Shown piece after piece: positions 24,938 to 32,089 of a DNA stretch of 33,029 bases; the stretch's first letter is position 1, and every line of letters begins with the position of its first letter. Made by a program: the position numbers and the translations under genes. The notes under the pieces are model-generated. The model did no database searches. It was given only the letters and a program-made list of their open reading frames with translations, and was not told the origin of the DNA. Origin of the DNA: an uncultured Oscillospiraceae bacterium (GTDB taxonomy: Bacteria > Bacillota > Clostridia > Oscillospirales > Oscillospiraceae); assembly GCA_910579485.1 (NCBI GenBank), contig CAJTVO010000010.1, positions 8,245 to 41,273 on the forward strand. The letters are read 5' to 3'.

Positions 24938-25036
24938 GGAAACGGTGAACTTTGCAAGGGATTCCCTCAGGATATCGTGGGTGATGCCCTTTTCAGATGG
25001 GTTATTGATGGTCAGCTGCCACTTTTGGGACTGCAT
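24935..25036 (-). pseudogene. 5' fragment of a CRESS-type rolling-circle replication initiator (rep)
   Basis: The - strand frame of 33 codons begins MQSQKWQLTINNPSEKG. WQLTINNP corresponds to rolling-circle motif I (FTxNN type) of CRESS-DNA Reps and of related bacterial plasmid Reps. A strong GAGGAGG sits 7 nt before the ATG, so this was a real gene start. The HUH motif II, motif III tyrosine and helicase domain of a full Rep (about 250-350 aa) are absent. The frame ends at a TAA supplied by hairpin repeat C, so the gene is cut off at that junction. The assignment rests on a short stretch, but the origin hairpin just upstream supports it independently. Confidence 0.75.
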
Positions 25037-25056
25037 GGGGCTACCTCCTCTTTCGT

Positions 25057-25080
25057 GATCCTACTTTCTACAATTCTACA
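25057..25080 (-). repeat. Iteron-like 8-bp tandem repeats beside the origin hairpin
   Basis: On the - strand TGTAGAAT and TGTAGAAA are adjacent (25080-25073 and 25072-25065), followed by a weaker GTAGGATC. They lie between the stem-loop and rep, where CRESS and other rolling-circle replicons carry Rep-binding iterons. Confidence 0.55.
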
Positions 25081-25082
25081 GG

Positions 25083-25116
25083 AGCCGGTAAAGGGTAATA
25101 CTGGCCTTTACCGGCT
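25083..25116 (-). other. CRESS-like rolling-circle origin stem-loop with nonanucleotide CAGTATTAC
   Basis: A perfect 12-bp stem (arm AGCCGGTAAAGG on the - strand, 25116-25105; complement 25094-25083) closes a 10-nt loop CCAGTATTAC. The loop contains CAGTATTAC (25103-25095), which fits NANTATTAC, the nonanucleotide at the origin apex in geminivirus/circovirus-like replicons, nicked between TATT and AC. It sits 46 bp upstream of the rep start on the same strand. A terminator is less likely, because the stem is not followed by a T run in either direction. Confidence 0.75.
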
Positions 25117-25288
25117 TTGCAGAACCAGCTACCGCCTGCGCTTCCGCTCACGGGGCGGGGAAGCGGGAGGCGATGGTGGGGGACGATTACGAAAGAGATA
25201 GCACTAGGGACGGTGGCGGCACGTCCAGCACTTTACGCCCCAGTTGGAGCATGGGCAGGATGTGTCAAGGGCTGGTGGAGCAGAAAAA

Positions 25289-25453
25289 TTATTTACCATC
25301 TGACCCCTCAAAAACGCCGTATCCTTCCTGTTCTTCCAGAGTACGCATCACGGAATACATACAGTCAACACATGGGTCAGACGGATCAGCCCCCGGTATC
25401 CCAACACAAGGGTATGTCTCAAGAATATTCCTAAAGATACAAGGATCAGACAT
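25289..25453 (-). CDS. Small hypothetical protein of the mobile-element remnant (54 aa)
   Basis: The - strand frame is ATG (25453) to TAA (25289). It begins MSDPCIFRNILETYPC and ends EEQEGYGVFEGSDGK, with cysteines at 5, 16, 28 and 31 (the last two as CVDC), which might bind a metal. The start lies 3 nt after the stop of the frameshifted gene upstream, as in a compact operon. The ribosome site is weak. I do not recognise a family. Between this gene and the origin hairpin (25117-25288) I see only a 7-bp CGCTTCC/GGAAGCG inverted repeat. Confidence 0.45.
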   Translation of the reverse strand: MSDPCIFRNILETYPCVGIPGADPSDPCVDCMYSVMRTLEEQEGYGVFEGSDGK

Positions 25454-25456
25454 GGC

Positions 25457-25736
25457 TTAGAACTTCACAGGCGTAAAGCCGACAATATAGCCGCGAGGGC
25501 CGAAATCGGCCTCATACTCGATGTTGAGCTTGATGTCAGCATAGGGGATCAGGGAGGGGTCCAGGGTCAGGGTCAGAGCCATGAGACCATCCACACCACG
25601 ATCCGGCCCGGTGTAGTGGATATGGTTGAAGTTGTACTCCTTGCATTATAGAGTAGTAGTTATTAGAGCCCCACTCCAAGGGAAGTGCTACACTGTAAGG
25701 GATGCTATGGGCCTTACCAATCACTTTGATTTCCAT
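25457..25736 (-). pseudogene. Frameshifted small gene of the mobile-element remnant
   Basis: A strong TAAGGAG precedes the ATG at 25736. The frame reads MEIKVIGKAHSIPYSVALPL and EWGSNNYYSIMQ, then becomes low-complexity nonsense. Another frame takes over near 25635 and reads sensibly to a TAA at 25457: YNFNHIHYTGPDRGVDGLMA, then LTLDPSLIPYADIKLNIEYE and GPRGYIVGFTPVKF. Joined, they would make a beta-rich protein of about 90 residues. The breakpoint is around 25620-25645. The family is unknown to me. The position upstream of the CRESS-like origin suggests it belonged to that replicon. Confidence 0.55.
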
Positions 25737-25863
25737 TTTCTTAGTCTCCTTACGACTTTTTTCGAACAGGTGGCCCGTTCTAATAGAATTATAAATCAGC
25801 CCCCGCCGGAAAAAATCCCCGCCGAAATAAAGATACCCCTGTTCAAAAGGACGGTTTTCAAGT

Positions 25864-25869
25864 ATAATG
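25864..25869 (+). promoter_or_regulatory. Candidate -10 box of the carboxylesterase gene
   Basis: TATAAT is 27 bp upstream of the ATG. The -35 region 17 nt before (TGTTCA) is poor. A small CCTTAT/ATAAGG inverted repeat (25872-25886) lies between the -10 and the AAGGGGG ribosome site and could be an operator. Confidence 0.45.
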
Positions 25870-25895
25870 GCCTTATCTTATAAGGGGGAAAACAT

Positions 25896-27410
25896 ATGGA
25901 TATTCAATCGTTCTGTTCCGCAGCCTCTCCGCTGGTGGAGACGGCGCAGGGCCCGGTGCGCGGGTATCGGGAGGGGGAGGTAGAGGTCTTCAAGGGCATC
26001 CCCTACGGCCGGGCCGGGCGGTTCCGCGCGCCGGAGCCGGTCCCCGGGTGGAGGGAGCCTCTGGACGCCACCAGCTACGGTTGCGTCTGTCCGCTGCTGA
26101 GCATGGAGAAGCCCGCCGGGGAACTGCTGATGCCCCACCGCTACTGGGTCCAGAACGAGGACTGCCTGAACCTGAACGTCTGGACCCCCGGCGGCGGGGG
26201 GAAGCGTCCCGTTCTGGTCTGGCTCCACGGCGGCGGCTATTTTGCCGGGTCCTCCATCGAGCAGGTAGCCTACGAGGGCGGGAACATGGCCCGTCTGGGG
26301 GACTGCGTGGTGGTCTCCCTGAACCACCGGCTGAACATCCTGGGTTATTTCGATCTGTCGGACTTCGGCGCGGCCTATGAGCACTCCGGCAACGCGGGCG
26401 GGGAGGACATCGTGCTGGCCCTGCGCTGGGTGCGGGAGAACATCGCGGCCTTTGGCGGCGACCCGGAGAACGTCACCGTCTTCGGCCAGTCCGGCGGCGG
26501 GGCCAAGGTGACCACCCTTTTGCAGACCCCGGCGGCGGACGGCCTGTACCACCGGGGCGTGGTCATGAGCGGCGTGATCGGCCCTCTGCTGGCGGACGGC
26601 ACCGGCAGTGTCCGGGAGTGCGCCGTGGCCATGATGGCCGAGCTGGGCGTCTCCGGCGTGGAGGGCCTGGAGCGGGCGCCCTACGCCCAATTGGCGGCGG
26701 CCTATAACAAGGTCAGCCCGGCCCTCAAGGCCCAGGGGAAGCCCGTAGGCTGCACGCCCTCTCCCGACCGGACCTATCTGGGGGACCCGCTGGCCAACGG
26801 CGCTGGCTTCCGCCCCGAGACGTTGAAGGTCCCCCTGATGGTGGGCACGGTCTTTGCGGAGTTCCTGGGCTTCATGGGGGACACCGGCGCGGCGGTGGAG
26901 GACCTGTTCACCCCGGAGGAGACGGCGGGCCTTCTGCCCCTGTTCCGCGCCGCCTATCCGGGCCGGCCGGACCGGGACCTGCTGGTGCTGGACACGCTTT
27001 TCCGCGCGCCCACCATCCAGTACGTCAAGGCCCGGGCGGGGCAGGGGGGACGGGTATTTAGCTACCTGTTCCAGCAGGACTTCCCCATCAACGGCGGCAG
27101 CAAGGCGTGGCACTGCGCGGACATCCCCTTTTTCTTCCACAACGCAGAGATGGTCCCCGTGTGCCGCTTCCCGGGGGCGGCGGCGCTGGAGGAGCGGATG
27201 TTCCAGGCGCTGATGTCCTTCGCCCGCGCGGGAAGCCCCTGCGTGGAGGGCTGGTCCGAGAGCACGCCGGAGGAGGAGCACACCTGGCTCTTTGGTCCCG
27301 ACTGCCGTCAGGAGACCAACTTCGACCACCGCCTCATTGAGGCGTGGCAGCCCCTATCCATGGAGATGATGGAGCGCATGGCCCGCGCCGGGGCCCAGAT
27401 CCAGCATTGA
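25896..27410 (+). CDS. Type B carboxylesterase/lipase family protein
   Basis: The 504-aa alpha/beta hydrolase hydrolyses carboxylic esters. The catalytic triad is Ser199 (FGQSGGGAK elbow), probable Glu322 (GTVFAEFLGF) and His406 (AWHCADIPFFF). The oxyanion hole is HGGGYF at 111-116, and EDCLNLNVWTP is the family's second signature. There is no signal peptide, so it is probably cytoplasmic, like Bacillus p-nitrobenzyl esterase. The start ATG has AAGGGGG seven bases upstream. It is followed 50 bp later by a YczE-like membrane gene, perhaps in one transcript. The natural substrate is unknown. Confidence 0.93.
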   Translation: MDIQSFCSAASPLVETAQGPVRGYREGEVEVFKGIPYGRAGRFRAPEPVPGWREPLDATSYGCVCPLLSMEKPAGELLMPHRYWVQNEDCLNLNVWTPGGGGKRPVLVWLHGGGYFAGSSIEQVAYEGGNMARLGDCVVVSLNHRLNILGYFDLSDFGAAYEHSGNAGGEDIVLALRWVRENIAAFGGDPENVTVFGQSGGGAKVTTLLQTPAADGLYHRGVVMSGVIGPLLADGTGSVRECAVAMMAELGVSGVEGLERAPYAQLAAAYNKVSPALKAQGKPVGCTPSPDRTYLGDPLANGAGFRPETLKVPLMVGTVFAEFLGFMGDTGAAVEDLFTPEETAGLLPLFRAAYPGRPDRDLLVLDTLFRAPTIQYVKARAGQGGRVFSYLFQQDFPINGGSKAWHCADIPFFFHNAEMVPVCRFPGAAALEERMFQALMSFARAGSPCVEGWSESTPEEEHTWLFGPDCRQETNFDHRLIEAWQPLSMEMMERMARAGAQIQH

Positions 27411-27460
27411 CGCGCAAAGACCCGACGCGCCCGGAGCGCGTCCCGGATGGAGGAAACGCT

Positions 27461-28126
27461 ATGAAGCAAAAGAACTGGGCCGCGCTGGCCGTGCGGATCG
27501 TCCTGCTCCTGGCGGGACTGACCATCGCCCACCTGGGGGTGGCGCTGTTCCTGCGGTCGGACCTGGGGTCTGACCCGTTCAACGTGCTGGTGCAGGGGCT
27601 TTACCGGGTCCTGCCCTGGCCCGGGTGGATGACCCATGGGCGGGTCCATCTGCTGGTATGCCTGCTCATCGTGCTGGTTCTGCTGGGGATCGCCCGGAGC
27701 TATGTGCGGGTGGGCACCCTGCTGTGCATGGCCCTGGGAGGGCCCATCATCGACGTATGGAACGCCGTCCTGGCCGCGGCCCTGCCGCCGGATATGACGG
27801 GTATTGGCTGGCGGGTATTGGAGCTGGTGCTGGGGTGTATCATCCTTGCCTTCGGCATGACGCTGGTCATCTGCTCCGAGGCTGGCACCGGGCCCAACGA
27901 TCTGGTGGCCGTGGTCCTCAGCGACCGGACCAGGAAGCCTTTCGGCCCGGTCCGGGTGGCGGTAGACGCCGGCTTTGCCGCCCTGGGCTGGGTGCTGGGA
28001 GGCGTGGTCGGCGTAGGGACGCTGGTATGCGCCGGACTGGTGGGGCCCTGCGCCCAGGTATGTATGCCGGTAAGCCGCCGGATCTGCGATGCCTGCCTGA
28101 AAGGCGTTAAGGGCCTGCGTACATAG
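27461..28126 (+). CDS. YczE/YyaS/YitT-type integral membrane protein
   Basis: The 221-aa protein has about five membrane helices (near residues 8-30, 58-78, 82-105, 118-140 and 165-190). The early motif LFLRSDLGSDPFNVLVQGL (SDLGxxPxN form) and the later ICSEAGTGPNDLVAVVLSDR repeat the same pattern, typical of the YczE family, which looks like an internally duplicated membrane fold. Function is unknown; B. subtilis YczE affects surfactin-type production. The ATG at 27461 has GGAGGAAACGCT directly before it. A longer frame from 27344 is rejected because it overlaps the esterase. It ends just before hairpin repeat E, which may terminate it. Confidence 0.85.
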   Translation: MKQKNWAALAVRIVLLLAGLTIAHLGVALFLRSDLGSDPFNVLVQGLYRVLPWPGWMTHGRVHLLVCLLIVLVLLGIARSYVRVGTLLCMALGGPIIDVWNAVLAAALPPDMTGIGWRVLELVLGCIILAFGMTLVICSEAGTGPNDLVAVVLSDRTRKPFGPVRVAVDAGFAALGWVLGGVVGVGTLVCAGLVGPCAQVCMPVSRRICDACLKGVKGLRT

Positions 28127-28128
28127 GC

Positions 28129-28192
28129 TCAGCCCGTGAGCCGCCCCTTGGGCGGCTTTAGCTGGGGCGGCCTGTGGCCGCCTAACGTCTGG
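28129..28192 (+). repeat. Composite hairpin repeat, copy E (3' half only)
   Basis: It matches the second half of copy B: CCCGTG, a hairpin (GCCGCCC 28140-28146 with GGGCGGC 28150-28156), TTAG, CTGGGG, a second hairpin (GGCGGCC 28166-28172 with GGCCGCC 28176-28182), then CTAACGTCTGG. Stem sequences differ from copy B but stay paired. The first hairpin lies right after the membrane-protein gene and may act as its terminator. Confidence 0.82.
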
Positions 28193-28245
28193 ACTCCGCG
28201 GCCTTTGAAAAGGCCGGCGAAACTTTTAATGGTGAGGAGATTGGT

Positions 28246-29178
28246 ATGGGGTATATTTATACATCGGCGGACCAGCTGATCGGCAGGACGCCGCTGCTGG
28301 AGCTGTCCCGCCTGGAGCGGGAGGAGGGCCTGGAGGCCCGTATTCTGGCGAAGCTGGAATACTTCAACCCGGCGGGGAGCACCAAGGACCGTGTGGCCAA
28401 GGCCATGATCGACGATGCCGAAGCCCGGGGGCTGCTGGGCCCCGGCTCGGTCATCATCGAACCAACCTCCGGGAATACCGGCATCGGCCTGGCCTCCGTG
28501 GCGGCGGCCAGGGGCTACCGGACCATCATCGTCATGCCGGAGACCATGAGTATGGAGCGGCGTCTGCTGATGGGCGCTTACGGTGCGGAACTGGTGCTCA
28601 CCGAGGGGGCGCGCGGCATGGCGGGAGCCATCGCCCGCGCGGAGGAGCTGGCGAAAGAAATTCCCGGCAGTTTCATCCCCGGGCAGTTCACGAACTCCGC
28701 CAATCCCGCCGCCCACCGCGCCTCCACCGGCCCGGAGATCTGGGAGGATACCGGCGGCAGGGTGGACATTTTCGTGGCGGGGGTAGGCACCGGCGGCACC
28801 ATTACCGGCGTGGGGCGGTATTTAAAGGAGAAGGACCCGGCGGTGCGGATCGTGGCGGTGGAGCCTTCGGATTCCCCCGTCCTCGGCGGGGGTAAGGCCG
28901 GTCCGCACCCCCTACAGGGCATCGGCGCGGGGTTCGTCCCCGAGGTGCTGGATACCGGTATCTACGATGAGATCATCCCCGTGTCCGGCGAGGACGCCTA
29001 TGCCGCCGGACGGCGGGTGGGCCGGACCGAGGGCGTGCTGGTGGGGATATCCTCCGGCGCGGCGGTGTGGGCCGCCCTGACCCTGGCCCGGCGGCCTGAG
29101 AATCGGGGGAAGACCATCGTGGCCCTGCTGCCCGACGCGGGGGAGCGGTATCTCTCCACGCCCATGTTTGCGGAATGA
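28246..29178 (+). CDS. cysK: Cysteine synthase (O-acetylserine thiol-lyase)
   Basis: The 310-aa PLP enzyme makes cysteine from O-acetylserine and sulfide. PLP binds Lys47 in FNPAGSTKDRVA. The substrate loop is PTSGNTGIGLAS. The phosphate-binding glycine loop is AGVGTGGTITGVGRYLKE, and GISSGAAVWAA closes the cofactor site. Size and order fit CysK and not cystathionine synthase. It starts 54 bp after hairpin repeat E, and its ATG is preceded by GGTGAGGAGATTGGT. No T-box or other cysteine-responsive leader was seen in the short upstream gap. Confidence 0.95.
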   Translation: MGYIYTSADQLIGRTPLLELSRLEREEGLEARILAKLEYFNPAGSTKDRVAKAMIDDAEARGLLGPGSVIIEPTSGNTGIGLASVAAARGYRTIIVMPETMSMERRLLMGAYGAELVLTEGARGMAGAIARAEELAKEIPGSFIPGQFTNSANPAAHRASTGPEIWEDTGGRVDIFVAGVGTGGTITGVGRYLKEKDPAVRIVAVEPSDSPVLGGGKAGPHPLQGIGAGFVPEVLDTGIYDEIIPVSGEDAYAAGRRVGRTEGVLVGISSGAAVWAALTLARRPENRGKTIVALLPDAGERYLSTPMFAE

Positions 29179-29203
29179 AGGCGGAATAAAGCGCCAACGG
29201 GGG

Positions 29204-29232
29204 TTGTCAAAAGCCTAAAGCCAGTATATAAT
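29204..29232 (+). promoter_or_regulatory. Sigma-A promoter of the Gfo/Idh/MocA oxidoreductase gene
   Basis: TTGTCA (29204-29209), a 17-nt spacer, TATAAT (29227-29232), 49 bp before the ATG. Confidence 0.88.
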
Positions 29233-29280
29233 GTCGAAAGCGCCCCCGGCGGGACCGGCTGGGCGGAAAGGAGAAACGAT

Positions 29281-30570
29281 ATGCCCATTACATTTGCCAT
29301 CTGCGGCTGCGGCAGCCGTGGACTGGAGGCCTACGCCTCTTATCAGAAGCTCCATCCGGAGGAAATGCAGATCGTGGCGGGAGCGGACTGCCGCCCGGGC
29401 CGTCTGGCATTGCTGCGGGAGTGGTACGGGGTACCGGAGGATAAGTGTTTCAATTCCGATGAGGAGCTGCTGGCCCAGCCGAAGCTGGCGGACGTGATGC
29501 TCGTCGCCACTCAGGACCGGCAGCACGTGCCCACCGCCCTGAAAGCGTTGGACAAGGGCTACCACGTCCTGCTGGAGAAGCCCATCTCCCCGGATCTGGG
29601 CGAGTGCCTCCAGCTGCAGCGGAAGGCCCAGGAGACCGGACGGACCGTCGTGGTCTGCCATGTCCTGCGCTACGCGCCCTTCTACGCGGCCATCAAGGAT
29701 CTGCTGGACAAGGGCGCTCTGGGCAAGCTGGAGACCATCGACGCCGTGGAGCACGTGGCCTACTGGCACCAGGCCCACAGCTTTGTCCGGGGCAACTGGC
29801 GCCGGACGGATGAGACCAGCCCCATGATCCTGGCCAAGAGCTGCCACGATATGGACATCCTCCGCTGGCTGGCAGGGGACCGGTGCCTGAAGGTCCAGAG
29901 CTTCGGTTCCCTGGATCACTTCCGCCGGGAGAACGCCCCCGATGGCGCGGCGGCGCGCTGTCTGGACGGCTGCGCCTGCAAAGAGCAGTGCCTCTATGAC
30001 GCGGAGAAGATATACATCACCGGTACCCATTGCGGCATCCAGCACGGCAAGACCGGCTGGCCCAATAACGTGGTCACCGGCGGGCCTCCCACGGAGGAGG
30101 CTCTGCGGGAAGCCCTGCGCACGGGTCCCTATGGACGGTGCGTGTATCACTGCGACAACGACGTGGTGGACCATCAGACGGTGAGCGCGGTCTTTGCCAA
30201 CGGCGTGTGCGCCACCTTCACCATGACCGCCTTCACGGATACCAGCCGCCGGACCATCAAGCTTACCGGCACCCTTGGGGAACTGGAGGGCGACCTGGAG
30301 GCCAACACCATCCGCGTGCGCCGCTTCGGCCAGCCGGAGGAGATCATCGATCTGGCAGCCGGGACCAGCGAGTTCGCGGGACACGGCGGCGGCGACGCAA
30401 GGCTGACGGAGCAGTTCTGCCGCCTCATCGCCTCCGGCGGCGGTGACGCCCTGACGGGTATCGACGTCTCAGTGGAGAGCCACGTAATGGCCCTGGCCGC
30501 AGAGGCCTCCCGTCTCAGCGGCGGCGAGACCGTGGACCTGGAGGCCTTCAAGGCCCAGGCCGGAAAGTAA
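29281..30570 (+). CDS. Gfo/Idh/MocA family NAD(P)-dependent oxidoreductase
   Basis: The 429-aa protein has an N-terminal Rossmann fold (FAICGCGSRGLEAYAS, variant G-x-G-x-x-G), the VATQDRQHVPTALKALDKGY strand-turn in parts, and EKPISPDLGEC, the EKP motif with the lysine used in catalysis. The C-terminal alpha/beta domain includes SCHDMDIL. Members oxidise or reduce sugars, inositols or their derivatives; the substrate here is unknown. A cysteine cluster C-x3-C-x-C-x3-C (about residues 227-237, CLDGCACKEQC) lies in a loop of the C-terminal domain and could bind a metal. The gene has its own promoter and GAAAGGAGAAACGAT ribosome site. Confidence 0.93.
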   Translation: MPITFAICGCGSRGLEAYASYQKLHPEEMQIVAGADCRPGRLALLREWYGVPEDKCFNSDEELLAQPKLADVMLVATQDRQHVPTALKALDKGYHVLLEKPISPDLGECLQLQRKAQETGRTVVVCHVLRYAPFYAAIKDLLDKGALGKLETIDAVEHVAYWHQAHSFVRGNWRRTDETSPMILAKSCHDMDILRWLAGDRCLKVQSFGSLDHFRRENAPDGAAARCLDGCACKEQCLYDAEKIYITGTHCGIQHGKTGWPNNVVTGGPPTEEALREALRTGPYGRCVYHCDNDVVDHQTVSAVFANGVCATFTMTAFTDTSRRTIKLTGTLGELEGDLEANTIRVRRFGQPEEIIDLAAGTSEFAGHGGGDARLTEQFCRLIASGGGDALTGIDVSVESHVMALAAEASRLSGGETVDLEAFKAQAGK

Positions 30571-30577
30571 ATAGTAC

Positions 30578-30600
30578 GCCCGGAGCATACCGCTCCGGGC
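30578..30600. terminator. Shared hairpin between convergent genes
   Basis: GCCCGGAGC (30578-30586) pairs perfectly with GCTCCGGGC (30592-30600) around a 5-nt loop. It lies 7 bp after the oxidoreductase stop and 21 bp from the dpaB stop on the other strand. Flanks are only mildly T-rich on each side, so it is probably a bidirectional, imperfect terminator. Confidence 0.7.
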
Positions 30601-30621
30601 CCGCTGCTATTCTTCGTTCGT

Positions 30622-31197
30622 TCAGCGCCGCAGCACCGGCTGGAGCTGCCGCCCCTCCAGGGCCGCGTCCACCGTCTCCCCAATGCGGGTAAAGTCCGCC
30701 ATCAGCGAGCAGGGCTTTTTCTCTGGGTCGTCCTGTCCGAACGGCACAAAAAAGATGTTCTTCCGTACCAGCAGTTCCCCGATGTTCCGGGCCGCCGCGC
30801 TGAGCCCGTCGTTGGTCGCCACGGCGACCACCACCGGACGGTCGTTGCGCAGATGGGCCTTGGCCGCCATGGTCACCGGGGTATCCGTGATCCCGGCGGC
30901 CAGTTTGCCCAGGGTGTTGCCGGTGCAGGGGGCGATGACCAGGGCGTCCAGCAGCTTCTTCGGCCCGATGGGCTCCGCGTCGCGGATGGTCCCGATGGCC
31001 GTATGTCCGGTCAGACGCTCCACCTCCGCCAGAAAGGCTTCCGCCGTCCCGAAGCGGGTGTCCGTGGTCTGACATGCCTGGGAGACGATAGGGAGGACCG
31101 TCTCATACTCCCGGCACAGCTCCGCAAGCACCCCCAGGACCTCCTTGTGGGTGCAGAAGGAGCCGCATAACGCAAATCCTAAGCGCTCATGTCTCAC
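30622..31197 (-). CDS. dpaB: Dipicolinate synthase subunit B
   Basis: The 191-aa flavoprotein-like subunit (SpoVFB) works with DpaA to make dipicolinic acid from dihydrodipicolinate in the mother cell for loading into the spore core. It has LGFALCGSFCTHKEVL at the start, the flavin-type APCTGNTLGKLAAGITD loop, and VATNDGLSAAARNIGELL. It overlaps dpaA by 4 nt (ATGA). Its presence shows that the organism makes endospores by the DpaAB route and does not rely on EtfA. Confidence 0.96.
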   Translation of the reverse strand: MRHERLGFALCGSFCTHKEVLGVLAELCREYETVLPIVSQACQTTDTRFGTAEAFLAEVERLTGHTAIGTIRDAEPIGPKKLLDALVIAPCTGNTLGKLAAGITDTPVTMAAKAHLRNDRPVVVAVATNDGLSAAARNIGELLVRKNIFFVPFGQDDPEKKPCSLMADFTRIGETVDAALEGRQLQPVLRR

Positions 31198-32051
31198 ATG
31201 AGTTCACCTCGTTCTTCCAATATGTGATACACACTGTCCCGGATGGCGGCGGCGGCAGTGCGGGGTGCCACCTTTCCAGGCAGGCCCGGGGCGGGGATCG
31301 CCTGGCGGCTCAGCCGTTTGGCGGCCTCCAGGTCCACGCCGCCGGGGGCGGAGGCCAGGTCGATGATGACGCAGTCCTCCCGGGTCTCCCGCAGCCGGGT
31401 CCCATCCAAGATGAGGGCGGGCGCTGTGTTGAAGATCAAATCGAAGCGGTCCAGCTGCCCGGTGAGCGCCCCGGTCTGCACGCTGCGGCATCCCCAGGCC
31501 TCGATCCAGGCCAGGTCCCCGTACTTTCTGGCGGAGACCGTCACCTCGGCCCCCAGGGCCAGCAGCCGGTCCGCCAGCAGCCGCCCGATCCGTCCGTAGC
31601 CGATGATAAGGCACCGGCTGCCGTGGAGCGTGCGGTCCGTGGACTCCATGGCCAGCTGGAGGGCTCCTTCCGCCGTGGGCACGGCGTTGGCCACCTGAGT
31701 TTCCTCCCGGTCGTAATAGTCCAGCAGCGTCAGTCCGTAGTCCGCCATCAGGCGGCGGCTCAGATCGCCGGTCATGCCCCCCAGGAGCAGCTGGTCGTAC
31801 CGCAGCCGGGCCCACAGGCGCTCCGCCTCCAGTTCCGTATCGGTCAGCGGCAGATGGAGCATCCCGTTCCGGCACACAGGCATGGGCAGCAGCAGGATAT
31901 TTCCCGCCAGAGCCTGATCCAGCGGCGCGCCGCCGTCTCCGCCGCCCTTTTCCAGACCCCAGGTAATCACCTTCCATCCATCCTCTGACAGCAGCCGGGC
32001 CAGGTAGACCTGCCGCAGGTCGCCGCCCAGGATGGAGATCGCCGGTCTCAT
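31194..32051 (-). CDS. dpaA: Dipicolinate synthase subunit A
   Basis: The 285-aa subunit (SpoVFA) has an N-terminal AISILGGDLRQVYLARLL segment and an NAD(P)-binding Rossmann motif CLIIGYGRIGRLLADRLLALGAEV, followed by SARKYGDL and FNTAPALILDGTRL, as in the DpaA/D-isomer dehydrogenase-like fold. Start: ATG at 32051, with GGAGG seven bases upstream. The ATG at 32057 lies immediately after the ribosome site and is rejected. dpaA comes first in the dpaAB pair. A sigma-K-like -10 element lies just upstream, as expected for a mother-cell gene. Confidence 0.95.
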   Translation of the reverse strand: MRPAISILGGDLRQVYLARLLSEDGWKVITWGLEKGGGDGGAPLDQALAGNILLLPMPVCRNGMLHLPLTDTELEAERLWARLRYDQLLLGGMTGDLSRRLMADYGLTLLDYYDREETQVANAVPTAEGALQLAMESTDRTLHGSRCLIIGYGRIGRLLADRLLALGAEVTVSARKYGDLAWIEAWGCRSVQTGALTGQLDRFDLIFNTAPALILDGTRLRETREDCVIIDLASAPGGVDLEAAKRLSRQAIPAPGLPGKVAPRTAAAAIRDSVYHILEERGELM

Positions 32052-32070
32052 ACACATCCCTCCTCTGCGC

Positions 32071-32079
32071 CAGTCTATG
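32071..32079 (-). promoter_or_regulatory. Candidate sigma-K -10 element for dpaAB
   Basis: The - strand reads CATAGACTG, matching CATANNNTA in all but the last base. It is about 20 bp upstream of the dpaA ATG. The -35 (usually AC about 16 nt upstream) is not clearly present (CC). In Bacillus spoVFAB is sigma-K dependent. Confidence 0.4.
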
Positions 32080-32089
32080 CGCGGGGAGG

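Noticed and set aside
25083..25116. Reading the 12-bp stem-loop as a simple terminator
   Set aside because: No T run follows on either strand. The loop carries the CRESS nonanucleotide, and rep and iteron-like repeats lie next to it.
25117..25460. Two + strand frames (105 and 95 codons) over the mobile-element remnant
   Set aside because: They run antisense to the 54-aa gene and through non-coding sequence; composition is not protein-like. The - strand signals (rep, origin, ribosome sites) are coherent.
25788..25816. Promoter for the remnant genes on the - strand
   Set aside because: TATAAT is present at 25793-25788, but the -35 position is only a T run, so the evidence is too weak for a feature.
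25878..27329. 483-codon - strand open frame
   Set aside because: Antisense shadow of the carboxylesterase, which has its full triad.
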